Positions 46,323-55,904 of a stretch of DNA of 64,000 nucleotides are shown here, piece by piece. This DNA comes from Agrococcus sp. Marseille-P2731. GTDB lineage: Bacteria > Actinomycetota > Actinomycetes > Actinomycetales > Microbacteriaceae. Position 1 is the stretch's first letter, and the number at the start of each line of letters is the position of its first letter. The notes beneath the pieces are model-generated. The model saw only the letters and a list, made by a program, of their open reading frames with translations, made no database searches and was not told the origin of the DNA. The position numbers and the translations under genes are program-made. Location: positions 704,192-768,191 of the forward strand of contig NZ_FPEG01000001.1 in NCBI RefSeq assembly GCF_900117395.1, read 5' to 3'.

Positions 46323-47623
46323 CCGACCCCGCTGCTCGCGCCGACACCGCCGCCCTGGCCGCAGCGCTCGACGCCCGCGACCCGCTCGCCGCGCACACGA
46401 GCGCCTTCGTCCGGGGCGGCGACGTGGTCTCCTACCTCGACGGCAACTCGCTCGGCCGCCCGCTCGCCGACCTGCCGGAGCGCTTCGCCGGCTTCGTCGG
46501 CGAGGACTGGGGGAGCCGACTCATCCGCTCGTGGGACGAGCAGTGGATGCGCCGGCCCTACGACCTCGGCGACCGCATCGGCGCGCTCGTCGGGGCGGCG
46601 GCCGGGCAGTGCTTCGTGGGCGACTCGACGACCGTGCTGCTCTACAAGCTCGTGCGCGCCGCGGTCGACGCGCCATGGATGCGCGCAGACGAGCGCCGCC
46701 GAGAGATCGTCATCGACGACGACAACTTCCCCACCGACCGCTTCATCGTCGAGGGCATCGCGGCCGAGCGCGGCATGACGATCCGCTGGATCGAGACCGA
46801 CCCGGCGGGCGGCGTCACGCTCGACCAGGTGCGGGAGGCGGTGGGCGAGCGCACGGCGCTCGTGCTGCTGAGCCACGTCGCGTACCGCTCCGGCTTCCTC
46901 GCCGACCTCGCCGGCATCACGGCGGCAGCCCATGAGGCGGGCGCCCTCGTGCTCTGGGATCTCTGCCACTCGGCCGGGGTGATCCCCACCGAGCTCGATG
47001 CGTGCGGCGTCGACCTCGCGGTCGGCTGCACCTACAAGTACCTGAACGGCGGGCCCGGCTCGCCGGCCTTCGGCTACGTCGCCGAGCGCCTGCAGGGCGA
47101 GCTCGCGCAGCCCATCCAGGGCTGGATGGGCGCAGCCGACGTCTTCGGCATGGAGCGCAGCTATCGAGCCGCCCCAGACCTGCGCCGCTTCGTCAGCGGC
47201 ACGCCGCCCGTGCTCGCGACGGTCGCGCTCGAGGCGATGGTCGAGCTGATCGAGCGGGTCGGCATGCCTGCGGTGCGCGCGAAGTCGGTGGCGCTGACCG
47301 ACTTCGCCGAGGCCGCGCTGCAGCAGCACGTGCTGGGGGAGCGGCCGGGCGCCGACACCCCAGCGGTCCTCGCCAGCCCACCGGCCGGGCCGCACCGGGG
47401 CAGCCACCTGACCGTGACGCATCCGAGCTTCGCCGCGGTGAACGCGCGCCTCTGGCAGCGCGGCGTGATCCCCGACTTCCGGGCACCGGACGGCATCCGG
47501 ATCGGCCTCTCCCCGCTGTCGACGACCTTCGCCGAGGTCGAGCTCGGCATCGCCGCGCTCGGGCACGAGCTGCGCCAGGCGCAGCGGGTGGCGACGCGCT
47601 CGGAGGCCCGCCCGGCGGGGTGA
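46319..47623 (+). CDS. kynU: Kynureninase
   Basis: PLP enzyme that splits kynurenine to anthranilate and alanine. The 434-residue protein has SYLDGNSLGRPL, the cofactor region LVLWDLCHSAGVIP, and the PLP Lys240 in CTYKYLNGGPGSPAF; WMGAADVFGME is also conserved. The ATGA overlap with the amidohydrolase gene shows coupling. No genes for further NAD synthesis are adjacent, so the pathway may end at anthranilate. Confidence 0.96.
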   Translation: MTDPAARADTAALAAALDARDPLAAHTSAFVRGGDVVSYLDGNSLGRPLADLPERFAGFVGEDWGSRLIRSWDEQWMRRPYDLGDRIGALVGAAAGQCFVGDSTTVLLYKLVRAAVDAPWMRADERRREIVIDDDNFPTDRFIVEGIAAERGMTIRWIETDPAGGVTLDQVREAVGERTALVLLSHVAYRSGFLADLAGITAAAHEAGALVLWDLCHSAGVIPTELDACGVDLAVGCTYKYLNGGPGSPAFGYVAERLQGELAQPIQGWMGAADVFGMERSYRAAPDLRRFVSGTPPVLATVALEAMVELIERVGMPAVRAKSVALTDFAEAALQQHVLGERPGADTPAVLASPPAGPHRGSHLTVTHPSFAAVNARLWQRGVIPDFRAPDGIRIGLSPLSTTFAEVELGIAALGHELRQAQRVATRSEARPAG

Positions 47624-47635
47624 TGACCTCCCGGC

Positions 47636-47641
47636 TAGGCT
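47636..47641 (+). promoter_or_regulatory. Candidate -10 box for aspA
   Basis: TAGGCT is 73 bases before ATG 47715. ATG 47643 directly after it would lie upstream of the transcription start, which favours the downstream ATG. Confidence 0.4.
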
Positions 47642-47714
47642 CATGGCGCGGGCCACCAGCCCGCACCGCATCGCAACCCGCCCACGAGGCACACGGAAGG
47701 CAACGGAGCCCGCT

Positions 47715-49211
47715 ATGACCGACACCCCTGCATACAAGCTCGACCCCGCACCGCAGGGAGAGCGCAGCTACGACGGGCCCACCCGCATGGAGCGCGACTC
47801 GCTCGGCGAGATGCCCGTGCCGGTCGACGCCTACTGGGGCATCCACACCGAGCGGGCGCTCAACAACTTCCCGATCACCGGCCGCTCCATCTCCGTCTAC
47901 TCCGACCTCGTGAACGCGCTCGCTGTCGTCAAGCAGGCCTGCGCGCGCGCCAACAAGGAGATCGGCTCGCTGGAGCCCGAGAAGGCCGACCTCATCGAGC
48001 GCGTCTGCGAGCGCATCCGCGCCGGCGAGCTGCACGACCAGTTCAAGGTCGGCGTGATCCAGGGCGGCGCCGGCACCTCGACGAACATGAACACCAACGA
48101 GGTGATCGCCAACGCGTGCCTGGTCGAGCTGGGCCACGAGAAGGGCGACTACGAGCGCTTCAGCCCGATCGACGACGTCAACCGATCGCAGTCGACGAAC
48201 GACACCTACCCGACCTCGATCAAGGTCGCGATGGCGTTCACGCTGCGACGCCTGCTCGACGAGCTGGCGAGGCTGACGGATGCGTTCGACGCGAAGGCGG
48301 TCGAGTTCCGAGACGTGCTGAAGGTCGGCCGCACGCAGCTGCAGGACGCCGTGCCGATGACGCTCGGCCAGGAGTTCCGCGGCTTCGCGGTGACGCTGCG
48401 CGAGGACTACGACCGCCTCGAGGAGACCATCAAGTGGCTCGCGGAGGTCAACCTCGGCGCCACCGCGATCGGCACCGGCATCACGGCCGACCCGCGCTAC
48501 GCCGAGGCGGCGAGCCGCCACCTCGCCGAGCTCACGGGCCTGCCGATCGTGACCGCGAGCGACCTCATCGAGGCCACGAGCGACACGGGCGTGTTCATGA
48601 CCGTCTCCGGCGCCCTCAAGCGCTGCGCCGTGAAGCTCTCGAAGATCTGCAACGACCTGCGCCTGCTCTCCTCCGGTCCGCAGGCAGGCTTCGGCGAGAT
48701 CTCGCTGCCCGCCAAGCAGGCCGGGTCGTCGATCATGCCCGGCAAGGTCAACCCCGTCATCCCCGAGGTCGTCAACCAGGTCGCTTTCGCCGTCATCGGG
48801 TCGGATGCGACGGTCACGGCGGCGTCGGAGGCCGGGCAGCTGCAGCTCAACGCCTTCGAGCCGGTCATCACGCACCAGATCCTGCAGAGCCTGCACTGGA
48901 TGACGCAGGCGTGCCTGACCCTGCGCGTCAACTGCGTCGACGGCATCGAGGCGAACCGCGAGCGCCTCGGCCTCATGGTCGGCTCGTCGGTCGGTGTCGT
49001 CACGGCGCTCACGCCCTACCTGGGCTACGCCGACTCGGCGAAGCTCGCGCACGAGGCGCTCACGAGCCACAAGTCGATCGCCGACCTCGTGGTCGACAAC
49101 GGGCTGATGGATCGCGAGCGGGTCGAGAAGCTGCTGGAGCCGGCCCGACTGTCTGGCCTGCAGCCGACGACGCAGGCGATGCCCGTCATCGTCCTCGACG
49201 GCGAGCAGTGA
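47715..49211 (+). CDS. aspA: Aspartate ammonia-lyase
   Basis: Interconverts aspartate with fumarate and ammonia. The 498-residue protein has MERDSLGEMPVPVDAYWGIHT, QGGAGTSTNMNTNEVIAN, DVNRSQSTNDTYPTS and the family signature GSSIMPGKVNPV. Fumarase C is a close relative, but the start and the QGGAGTS context fit AspA. Start ATG 47715 is chosen as the conserved region begins shortly after it. Confidence 0.93.
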   Translation: MTDTPAYKLDPAPQGERSYDGPTRMERDSLGEMPVPVDAYWGIHTERALNNFPITGRSISVYSDLVNALAVVKQACARANKEIGSLEPEKADLIERVCERIRAGELHDQFKVGVIQGGAGTSTNMNTNEVIANACLVELGHEKGDYERFSPIDDVNRSQSTNDTYPTSIKVAMAFTLRRLLDELARLTDAFDAKAVEFRDVLKVGRTQLQDAVPMTLGQEFRGFAVTLREDYDRLEETIKWLAEVNLGATAIGTGITADPRYAEAASRHLAELTGLPIVTASDLIEATSDTGVFMTVSGALKRCAVKLSKICNDLRLLSSGPQAGFGEISLPAKQAGSSIMPGKVNPVIPEVVNQVAFAVIGSDATVTAASEAGQLQLNAFEPVITHQILQSLHWMTQACLTLRVNCVDGIEANRERLGLMVGSSVGVVTALTPYLGYADSAKLAHEALTSHKSIADLVVDNGLMDRERVEKLLEPARLSGLQPTTQAMPVIVLDGEQ

Positions 49212-49233
49212 TGCCCGGCGGGGCGCTCCTCGA

Positions 49234-49239
49234 TACGAT
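49234..49239 (+). promoter_or_regulatory. -10 box for the PrsW-like gene
   Basis: TACGAT is 6 bases before GTG 49246, leaderless-type spacing. Confidence 0.45.
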
Positions 49240-49245
49240 CTGCGA

Positions 49246-50499
49246 GTGAGTGCCCTCGCCCAGCTGTCTCCGCTCGCCCGGAAGCAAGGTCCGAACGTCG
49301 GCGTCATCGCCGGCGTGATCGGCATCGCCGTGCTGGCGCTCGCGTCGTTCGCGGTCATCTTCATCCTCGACGGCGCGATCGGCGACTCGGCGCTCGTGGC
49401 GACCTCCGGCCTCATGGCGCTGCTCCCGCTCGCGTTCGTCATCTGGGCGGTCGCCGCGATCGACCGCTGGGAGCCCGAGCCCCGCATCGCGCTGTGGTTC
49501 GCCGCGCTGTGGGGCGGCATCGCCGCGGTGCTGCTGACGCTGCTGCTCAACGAGGGCGTGCTCGAGCCGATCGTCGTGCCCTTCCTGCAGTCCCAGGAGC
49601 AGTACGAGTTCTACGCCACCGTCATCCAGGCGCCCTTCACCGAGGAGCTGTGGAAGGCCATCCCCGTCGTCATCATGTTCCTGTTCTTCAGGAAGACCTT
49701 CGACGGCCCGGTCGACGGCATCGTCTTCGCGGCGCTGTCGGCCGCGGGCTTCGCGTTCACCGAGAACATCCTCTACTTCGGCACCTCCCTCAGCGAGAGC
49801 GGCGACGGCTCCTTCATCTTCTTCCTGCGCGGCATCATGAGCCCGCTGACGCACGCGATCTTCACCGCGGTGGGCATCGGGCTCGCGCTCGGCTTCGCGG
49901 CCCGGCTGCGCAGCCGGTGGTGGCTGCTGCTCGCGTTCCCGGCCGGCCACCTGGTCTCCGCGCTCCTGCACGCGCTGTGGAACTCCGCCAGCTGGTGGGT
50001 GCCGGGCGGCACCGTCGGCTTCTTCGTCTACTACCTGCTCGTGCAGGTGCCGCTGTGCGTGATCGCGGCGGCGCTCGTGTGGCTGCTGCTGCGGCAGGAG
50101 ATCAGGATCACGCGGGCCCGCCTGCACGACTACGGCCGCGCCGGCTGGTTCAGCCACGAGGAGGTCGAGCGGCTCTCCTCGGGCGACGGGCGGGCGCTGC
50201 TGCTGCAGTGGGCCAAGCGGCGGGGCCTGCGCCGGCCGATGCAGCAGTACATCCAGACCGCGACGCGACTCGCGAACCACCGGCAGCGCGCGCTCGTCGG
50301 CCGCGACAAGGCGAAGCACGTCGCCGACGAGGTGTCGCTGCTGTCGGAGCTCATGCACCTGCGCCGCACGATGGCGAGCGCTGCGATCGGCCAGCCGGTG
50401 CACATGCAGCAGGGGATCGCGGTCGCGGCGCCGACGGGGGCGCGCGTGCAGCGGTTCGGCGACCTGGAGCTCGAGCGCGGCTGGCCGCCGCGGCGCTGA
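49246..50499 (+). CDS. PrsW-family intramembrane protease
   Basis: 417-residue membrane protein with about eight hydrophobic segments and the three PrsW motifs: APFTEELWK with Glu133-Glu134, AAGFAFTENILYF, and SPLTHAIFTAVG plus SALLHALWN later. PrsW proteases cut membrane proteins such as anti-sigma factors. A basic cytosolic tail of about 120 residues follows the last helix and is longer than in B. subtilis PrsW. No sigma factor is adjacent. Confidence 0.9.
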   Translation: MSALAQLSPLARKQGPNVGVIAGVIGIAVLALASFAVIFILDGAIGDSALVATSGLMALLPLAFVIWAVAAIDRWEPEPRIALWFAALWGGIAAVLLTLLLNEGVLEPIVVPFLQSQEQYEFYATVIQAPFTEELWKAIPVVIMFLFFRKTFDGPVDGIVFAALSAAGFAFTENILYFGTSLSESGDGSFIFFLRGIMSPLTHAIFTAVGIGLALGFAARLRSRWWLLLAFPAGHLVSALLHALWNSASWWVPGGTVGFFVYYLLVQVPLCVIAAALVWLLLRQEIRITRARLHDYGRAGWFSHEEVERLSSGDGRALLLQWAKRRGLRRPMQQYIQTATRLANHRQRALVGRDKAKHVADEVSLLSELMHLRRTMASAAIGQPVHMQQGIAVAAPTGARVQRFGDLELERGWPPRR

Positions 50500-50556
50500 G
50501 CCGCCATGGTGCTGAGCTCCTGCAGCGCTGAGCCCCCGTGGTGTCGCGGGAACTGG

Positions 50557-50562
50557 TAGTCT
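50557..50562 (+). promoter_or_regulatory. -10 box for rpsO
   Basis: TAGTCT lies 90 bases before the rpsO ATG, giving a leader of about 83 bases. S15 often controls its own translation through such leaders, but no clear pseudoknot was worked out here. Confidence 0.45.
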
Positions 50563-50651
50563 TGGCAGGTTGCCGTGAACCGGCCGCGGACGAAGAGCGC
50601 TCGTGCATCCGGCACGGGCACCGCGCTGCGAGGAGAGAGGGGCCCCATCAC

Positions 50652-50921
50652 ATGAGCCTGAACGCAGAGATCAAGAAGGCCATCATCGAGGAGTACGCCA
50701 CGCACGAGGGCGACACCGGGAGCCCCGAGGTGCAGATCGCGCTGATGTCGCGTCGCATCAAGGACCTCACCGAGCACCTGAAGGAGCACAAGCACGACCA
50801 CCACTCGCGTCGTGGTCTGCTGCTGCTCGTCGGTCAGCGTCGCCGCCTGCTCGGCTACCTGTCGGACGTCGACATCGAGCGCTACCGCGCGCTGATCGAG
50901 CGTCTCGGCCTCCGCCGATAG
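50652..50921 (+). CDS. rpsO: 30S ribosomal protein S15
   Basis: 89 residues, the standard length. [22 protein letters not shown] and [21 protein letters not shown] match S15 from all bacteria. Binds 16S rRNA early in 30S assembly. pnp, its usual neighbour, follows after a minus-strand gene. Confidence 0.98.
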   Translation: MSLNAEIKKAIIEEYATHEGDTGSPEVQIALMSRRIKDLTEHLKEHKHDHHSRRGLLLLVGQRRRLLGYLSDVDIERYRALIERLGLRR

Positions 50922-50936
50922 CCTGATGACTCTCGA

Positions 50937-50960
50937 GGGCCGCCCCGCACGGGGCGGCCC
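50937..50960 (+). terminator. Terminator after rpsO
   Basis: GGGCCGCCCC (50937-50946) and GGGGCGGCCC (50951-50960) form a perfect 10-bp stem with a GCAC loop; TTCGTCAT follows. It also separates rpsO from the convergent gene at 50982. Confidence 0.85.
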
Positions 50961-50981
50961 TTCGTCATGTCGAGAGCCGGT

Positions 50982-51806
50982 TCAGCGCAGCAGCTGGCCG
51001 AGCAGCGAGGTCCCGAGCGCCAGCGCCACGGCGCCGAGGGCGGCGCCGATCCCGATGCGCAGCTGCGCCCGAGCGAGCCGCTTGCCGGCCGTCGTCGAGG
51101 CGATCGCTGTGGGCCGCTCGGCGCTCGCGGCGCTCGGGCTCGCCATGGTCGCGAGGATCGAGCGCACGTCGTGGACGAACCGCTGCACCGCGACGTCCTC
51201 CTGCGACCAGCCGTCGTGCGCGGTCAGGCCGAGCGTGCCGCCGCGCAGCGCGATGGTGCACCGGAGGCCGACGTCGGTGATGTGCTCGCGCAGCACGAGC
51301 AGCGTCGGGTCCTCGGCCGGGTCGACGGGCGGAGCGTAGGGCACCCCCAGGTAGCCGTGCCGGCGCTCGCTGCGATCGCGCTGCGACACCACGAGCACAC
51401 CCCACTCCGCGCCGTCGTGCGCGCGCAGCACATCCTCGACGCGGCCGTCCTGGCGCAGCGCGGCCGCGGCGTAGGCGAAGCCGTTCGCCTCGGCGAAGGC
51501 GAGCAGTCGTGCTTCGCGGATGCGCTGGGCGCGGCGCGCGATCGAGCGACCGACGAGGAGCGCGAGCCCGATGGCGGCGACGATCGAGCCGACGATGAGC
51601 ATCGGCAGCTCTTCCGGGCTCGCGAGGTAGCTCGCCACGATGAGGAGCCCGGGGATGGTCAGCACCCACCCGGCGATCGCGAGGCCGATCGCTCGCACGT
51701 CGGCGGGACGCCGGCGCTCGCGCCGCCAGCGCCCTGCCGCACGCCGCCGCTCCGAGGTGAGCGGCTCGTGGAGCGGTCGGAGGTCGAGCGGCGGGATGCT
51801 GGCCAT
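50982..51806 (-). CDS. Membrane protein of unknown function
   Basis: 274 residues: a basic N-terminus, two transmembrane segments (about residues 38-60 and 68-86), a mixed soluble region of about 150 residues and a C-terminal hydrophobic segment (IGIGAALGAVALALGTSLLG). No known domain was recognised. It lies between rpsO and pnp on the opposite strand. Reading frame and codon bias support a real gene. Confidence 0.72.
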   Translation of the reverse strand: MASIPPLDLRPLHEPLTSERRRAAGRWRRERRRPADVRAIGLAIAGWVLTIPGLLIVASYLASPEELPMLIVGSIVAAIGLALLVGRSIARRAQRIREARLLAFAEANGFAYAAAALRQDGRVEDVLRAHDGAEWGVLVVSQRDRSERRHGYLGVPYAPPVDPAEDPTLLVLREHITDVGLRCTIALRGGTLGLTAHDGWSQEDVAVQRFVHDVRSILATMASPSAASAERPTAIASTTAGKRLARAQLRIGIGAALGAVALALGTSLLGQLLR

Positions 51807-51874
51807 GCTGGTGATGCTACGGCCGCCTGCCAGCGCGCTCGCCGAGGCTCCGGGCCGCTGCGGTGCCCGACTGA

Positions 51875-51880
51875 TACGAT
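51875..51880 (+). promoter_or_regulatory. -10 box for pnp
   Basis: TACGAT, about 180 bases before the pnp start, giving a long structured leader of about 170 bases. Confidence 0.45.
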
Positions 51881-51887
51881 GCAGATC

Positions 51888-51986
51888 GGTCGCAGCATCT
51901 GCTCGCGACCGCAGCGCATCCGCTCACGAGACCGAGGCTGGTCGTTGGTGGAGGATGCCGAAGCAGCAGGCTTCGACCTCCTCCAC
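51888..51986 (+). promoter_or_regulatory. Structured pnp leader with two hairpins
   Basis: Hairpin 1 (51888-51910) pairs GGTCGCAGCA with TGCTCGCGACC with one bulge. Hairpin 2 (51948-51986) has an outer 8-bp stem GTGGAGGA/TCCTCCAC and an inner 6-bp stem CGAAGC/GCTTCG separated by a small internal loop. In E. coli the pnp leader hairpin is the target of autoregulation by RNase III and PNPase; a like role here is inferred. Confidence 0.6.
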
Positions 51987-52058
51987 TGATGACCACCTCC
52001 TCACCGCGGATGCGCGACGTTCGACAGCGCGCGTGCGCGCCTACGAGAGGAGGGACCC

Positions 52059-54347
52059 TTGGAGGGTCCAGAGATCACATTCGCCGAAGCCGTCATCGAC
52101 AACGGCAAGTTCGGCACCCGCACCGTCCGGTTCGAGACCGGCCGGCTCGCGCAGCAGGCGCAGGGCGCCGCTGTCGCCTACATCGATGAAGAGACCATGC
52201 TGCTGAGCGCCACGAGCGTCGGCAAGCACCCGAAGGACCACTTCGACTTCTTCCCCCTCACGGTGGACGTCGAGGAGCGCATGTACGCCGCCGGCCGCAT
52301 CCCGGGCTCGTTCTTCCGTCGCGAGGGCCGCCCCTCGACCGACGCCATCCTCACCTGCCGCCTCATCGACCGGCCGCTGCGCCCGTCGTTCGTGGAGGGC
52401 ATCCGCAACGAGGTGCAGGTCGTCGTCACCGTGCTCGCCATCGAGCCCGACGAGCTCTACGACGTGCTCGCGATCAACGCGGCCTCCATGTCGACGCAGC
52501 TGAGCGGCCTGCCGTTCGACGGCCCCATCGGCGGTGTGCGCGTCGCGCTCATCGACGGCCAGTGGGTCGCCTTCCCGAAGCACTCGCAGCTCGAGCGCGC
52601 CGTGTTCAACATGGTCGTCGCCGGCCGCGTGGTCACCGACGCCGCGGGCGTCGAGGATGTCGCGATCATGATGGTCGAGGCCGAGGCCACCGACAACGCA
52701 TGGGCGCTCATCGAGGGCGGCGCTGTCAAGCCGACCGAGGAGATCGTCTCGCAGGGCCTCGAGGCCTCGAAGCCCTTCATCAAGCAGCTCGTCGCCGCGC
52801 AGGCAGAGGTCGCGAAGACCGCCGCGAAGGAGACGCAGGACTACCCGCTCTTCCCGCCCTACTCGGACGAGGCGCTCGAGGCCGTCCGCGGCATCGCCAA
52901 GGATCGCCTGAGCGAGGTCTACCGCATCGCCGGCAAGCTCGAGCGCAACGACGCCGACGACCAGCTCAAGGAGCAGGTCAAGCAGGAGATCAACGAGCGC
53001 ATCGAGCGCGGCGAGCTGCCCGCGGTCGTCGCGACGCAGGTCTCCGGCGCCTACAAGGCGGTGACGAAGGAGGTCGTCCGCGGCCGCATCCTCACCGACC
53101 AGATCCGCATGGACGGCCGCGGCCTGGCCGACATCCGTCCGCTCGACGCCGAGGTCGCGGTCGTGCCGCGCGTGCACGGCTCCGCGATCTTCCAGCGCGG
53201 CGAGACGCAGATCATGGGCATCACGACGCTCAACATGCTCAAGCTCGAGCAGCAGATCGACTCGCTGAGCCCTGTCACGTCGAAGCGCTACATGCACAAC
53301 TACAACTTCCCGCCGTACTCGACGGGCGAGACGGGCCGCGTCGGCAGCCCCAAGCGCCGCGAGATCGGCCACGGAGCCCTGGCTGAGCGCGCGCTCATGC
53401 CCGTGCTGCCGAGCCGCGAGGAGTTCCCGTACGCGATCCGCCAGGTCTCCGAGGCGCTGGGCTCGAACGGCTCGACGTCGATGGGCTCGGTCTGCGCCTC
53501 GACGCTCGCGCTGCTGAACGCCGGTGTGCCGCTCAAGGCCCCCGTCGCAGGCATCGCGATGGGCCTCGTCAGCGACACGGTCGACGGCGAGACCCGCTAC
53601 GCGGCGCTCACCGACATCCTGGGCGCTGAGGACGCGCTCGGCGACATGGACTTCAAGGTCGCTGGCACGCCCGAGTTCATCACGGCGATCCAGCTCGACA
53701 CGAAGCTCTCGGGCCTGCCGGCCTCGGTGCTGCACAGCGCGCTGACGCAGGCGAAGGAGGCGCGCACGAAGATCCTCGAGGTCCTCAACGCCGCCATCGA
53801 CGCACCTGACGAGATGGCGCCCACCGCGCCGCGCGTCATCAGCGTGCAGATCCCGGTCGACAAGATCGGCGAGCTGATCGGCCCGAAGGGCAAGACGATC
53901 AACCAGATCCAGGACGACACGGGCGCCCAGATCTCGATCGAGGACTCGGGCGTCGTCTACATCGGCGCCGTCGACGGGCCGTCGGCAGAGGCCGCGCGCG
54001 CCGCGGTCAACGCCATCGCGAACCCCTCGAACCCCGAGATCGGCGAGCGGTTCCTCGGCACCGTCGTGAAGATCGCGTCGTTCGGCGCGTTCGTCTCGCT
54101 GATGCCCGGTCGCGACGGTCTGCTGCACGTGACCGCGATGCGCACGCTGAACGGCGGCAAGCGCATCGAGGCCGTGGAGGACGTCGTCTCGGTCGGTCAG
54201 AAGATCCAGGTCGAGATCACCAAGATCGACGACCGCGGCAAGCTCTCGCTCGAGGTCGTCGACGACAGCCAGCCGGTCGCCCCGACCGCTGCAGCCGGCG
54301 ACGCGGAGTCCTCGGTCTCCTCGGTCTCGGCCGACTCGGCAGAGTAA
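52059..54347 (+). CDS. pnp: Polynucleotide phosphorylase
   Basis: 3'-5' phosphorolytic exoribonuclease of 762 residues. Two RNase PH domains ([20 protein letters not shown] in the first; [18 protein letters not shown] in the second) flank the helical linker. A KH domain ([18 protein letters not shown]) and an S1 domain ([21 protein letters not shown]) follow. The start is TTG 52059, set by a strong GAGGAGGG ribosome site and the conserved start of the protein. A Ser-rich tail ends the protein. Confidence 0.97.
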   Translation: MEGPEITFAEAVIDNGKFGTRTVRFETGRLAQQAQGAAVAYIDEETMLLSATSVGKHPKDHFDFFPLTVDVEERMYAAGRIPGSFFRREGRPSTDAILTCRLIDRPLRPSFVEGIRNEVQVVVTVLAIEPDELYDVLAINAASMSTQLSGLPFDGPIGGVRVALIDGQWVAFPKHSQLERAVFNMVVAGRVVTDAAGVEDVAIMMVEAEATDNAWALIEGGAVKPTEEIVSQGLEASKPFIKQLVAAQAEVAKTAAKETQDYPLFPPYSDEALEAVRGIAKDRLSEVYRIAGKLERNDADDQLKEQVKQEINERIERGELPAVVATQVSGAYKAVTKEVVRGRILTDQIRMDGRGLADIRPLDAEVAVVPRVHGSAIFQRGETQIMGITTLNMLKLEQQIDSLSPVTSKRYMHNYNFPPYSTGETGRVGSPKRREIGHGALAERALMPVLPSREEFPYAIRQVSEALGSNGSTSMGSVCASTLALLNAGVPLKAPVAGIAMGLVSDTVDGETRYAALTDILGAEDALGDMDFKVAGTPEFITAIQLDTKLSGLPASVLHSALTQAKEARTKILEVLNAAIDAPDEMAPTAPRVISVQIPVDKIGELIGPKGKTINQIQDDTGAQISIEDSGVVYIGAVDGPSAEAARAAVNAIANPSNPEIGERFLGTVVKIASFGAFVSLMPGRDGLLHVTAMRTLNGGKRIEAVEDVVSVGQKIQVEITKIDDRGKLSLEVVDDSQPVAPTAAAGDAESSVSSVSADSAE

Positions 54348-54356
54348 CCACCGCAC

Positions 54357-54400
54357 GACGACGGATGCCCCCACCCAGCCGGGTGGGGGCATCCGTCGTC
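54357..54400 (+). terminator. Strong terminator after pnp
   Basis: A perfect 20-bp stem, 54357-54376 with 54381-54400, around an AGCC loop; core arms are GGATGCCCCCACCC and GGGTGGGGGCATCC. It begins 9 bases after the pnp stop and lies before the pepR promoter. No long T tract follows, as is usual in high-GC actinobacteria. Confidence 0.88.
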
Positions 54401-54450
54401 TGCGCGGGCAGCGCCGTGCGCCATCGCGGCCGGTGCTGCCTCGAGCGACG

Positions 54451-54456
54451 TAGAAT
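54451..54456 (+). promoter_or_regulatory. -10 box for pepR
   Basis: TAGAAT is 6 bases before ATG 54463, leaderless-type spacing. Confidence 0.55.
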
Positions 54457-54462
54457 CGTCGG

Positions 54463-55836
54463 ATGCCCGCTGTCGCCCTGCCGCTCGAGACCCCCGAGAT
54501 CGTCATCAACGCCGCCGGCGGTTCGGTGGTGCGCCGCAGCGTGCTGCCGAGCGGCGTGCGCGTGCTCACCGAGCGCGTGCCAGGTGCCGCGAGCGCCTCG
54601 GTCGGCTTCTGGGTGCCGGTGGGCTCTCGCGACGAGCGCGACGACGCGCGAGGCGCCACGCACTTCCTGGAGCACCTGCTGTTCAAGGGGACCCGGACGC
54701 GCACGGCCTTCGACATCGCCGTCGCCTTCGACGAGGTCGGCGGTGAGCACAACGCACTGACCGCCAAGGAGCACACCTGCTACTACGCGAAGGTGCGCGA
54801 CCGCGACCTCGGCATGGCCGTCGACGTGCTGGCCGACATGGTGACCTCCTCGCTGCTCGACGCGGGCGAGTTCGAGCACGAGCGCGAGGTGATCCTCGAG
54901 GAGCTCGCGATGGCCGACGACGATCCCGGCGACGTTGCGGGGGAGCGGCTCAGCGAGCTGGTGCACGGCGTGGAGGCGCCGCTCGGGCGTCCGATCGGCG
55001 GCACGAGCGCGTCGATCCGCGCTGTCTCGCGCGACCGGGTCGCCGAGCACTACCGTGAGCACTACGGCGCGAGCGACCTGGTCGTGACCGTGGCCGGCGC
55101 CGTCGACCACGACACCGTCGTCGAGCAGCTGCAGGAGGCGCTCAGCCGCTACGGATGGGCGCTCACCGCTGGCAGCCCGAAGGAGCGCCGCGATGGCGCC
55201 CTGCAGCCCTCGAGCGACGGAGGGCTCACCGTCGTGCGCCGCCCGCTCGAGCAGGTGAGCCTCATGCTCGGCACGCCGGGGCTGACCGCGGGCGACCCGC
55301 GTCGCAGCACCATGGCGGTGCTGAACGCGGTGCTCGGGTCCGGCATGTCGTCACGCCTCTTCCAGGAGATCCGCGAGAAGCGCGGCCTCGCCTACTCGGT
55401 CTACTCCTTCGCCTCCGGCTATGCCGACGCGGGTGTCATGGGCATGGCGGCCGCCTGCCAGCCGCACAAGACGCTGGAGGTCGCCGGGCTCATGCTCTCC
55501 GAGCTCGAGCGGCTCGCCGAGGGCGTGGCCGACGACGAGCTGCGCCGCGCGAAGGGGCAGCTCGCGGGTGGTTCGGCGCTCGCACTGGAGGAGAGCGACA
55601 CGCGCATGTCGCGCCTCGGCCGAGCAGAGCTGACGCTGGGGGCGTTCCTCGACATCGACGCGACGCTCGAGCGCATCGAGCGCGTCACCGAGGCGGATGT
55701 GCGCGAGCTGGCCGTGCAGCTCGCGAGCGGTCCCCGCTCGATCTCGGCCGTCGGCCAGGTGCCGGACGGGCTCGACTCGCTCGTCGCGTCAGCCCGGCGG
55801 GATACGGTGGAGGCAGCGGTCCCAGCCGCTCGCTAG
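54463..55836 (+). CDS. M16-family zinc peptidase (PepR type)
   Basis: 457 residues. The inverted zinc motif HFLEHLLFKG has His67, Glu70 and His71, with the third ligand in the later HEREVILEELAM. The second, inactive half has FQEIREKRGLAYSVYSF. Closely related to processing peptidases; actinobacterial copies next to pnp are often named PepR. Substrate not known. Preceded by a strong terminator and its own promoter. Confidence 0.93.
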   Translation: MPAVALPLETPEIVINAAGGSVVRRSVLPSGVRVLTERVPGAASASVGFWVPVGSRDERDDARGATHFLEHLLFKGTRTRTAFDIAVAFDEVGGEHNALTAKEHTCYYAKVRDRDLGMAVDVLADMVTSSLLDAGEFEHEREVILEELAMADDDPGDVAGERLSELVHGVEAPLGRPIGGTSASIRAVSRDRVAEHYREHYGASDLVVTVAGAVDHDTVVEQLQEALSRYGWALTAGSPKERRDGALQPSSDGGLTVVRRPLEQVSLMLGTPGLTAGDPRRSTMAVLNAVLGSGMSSRLFQEIREKRGLAYSVYSFASGYADAGVMGMAAACQPHKTLEVAGLMLSELERLAEGVADDELRRAKGQLAGGSALALEESDTRMSRLGRAELTLGAFLDIDATLERIERVTEADVRELAVQLASGPRSISAVGQVPDGLDSLVASARRDTVEAAVPAAR

Positions 55837-55904
55837 AGAGAAGGGCCCGTTCGCGCGCCCGCAGCACCGAGATCGGGCGCATCGTCGCGCCACGCGGAGG
55901 AACG

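Noticed and set aside
47643..47714. ATG 47643 as the start of aspA
   Set aside because: It directly follows the likely -10 box and adds a basic N-terminus not seen in the family; ATG 47715 fits better.
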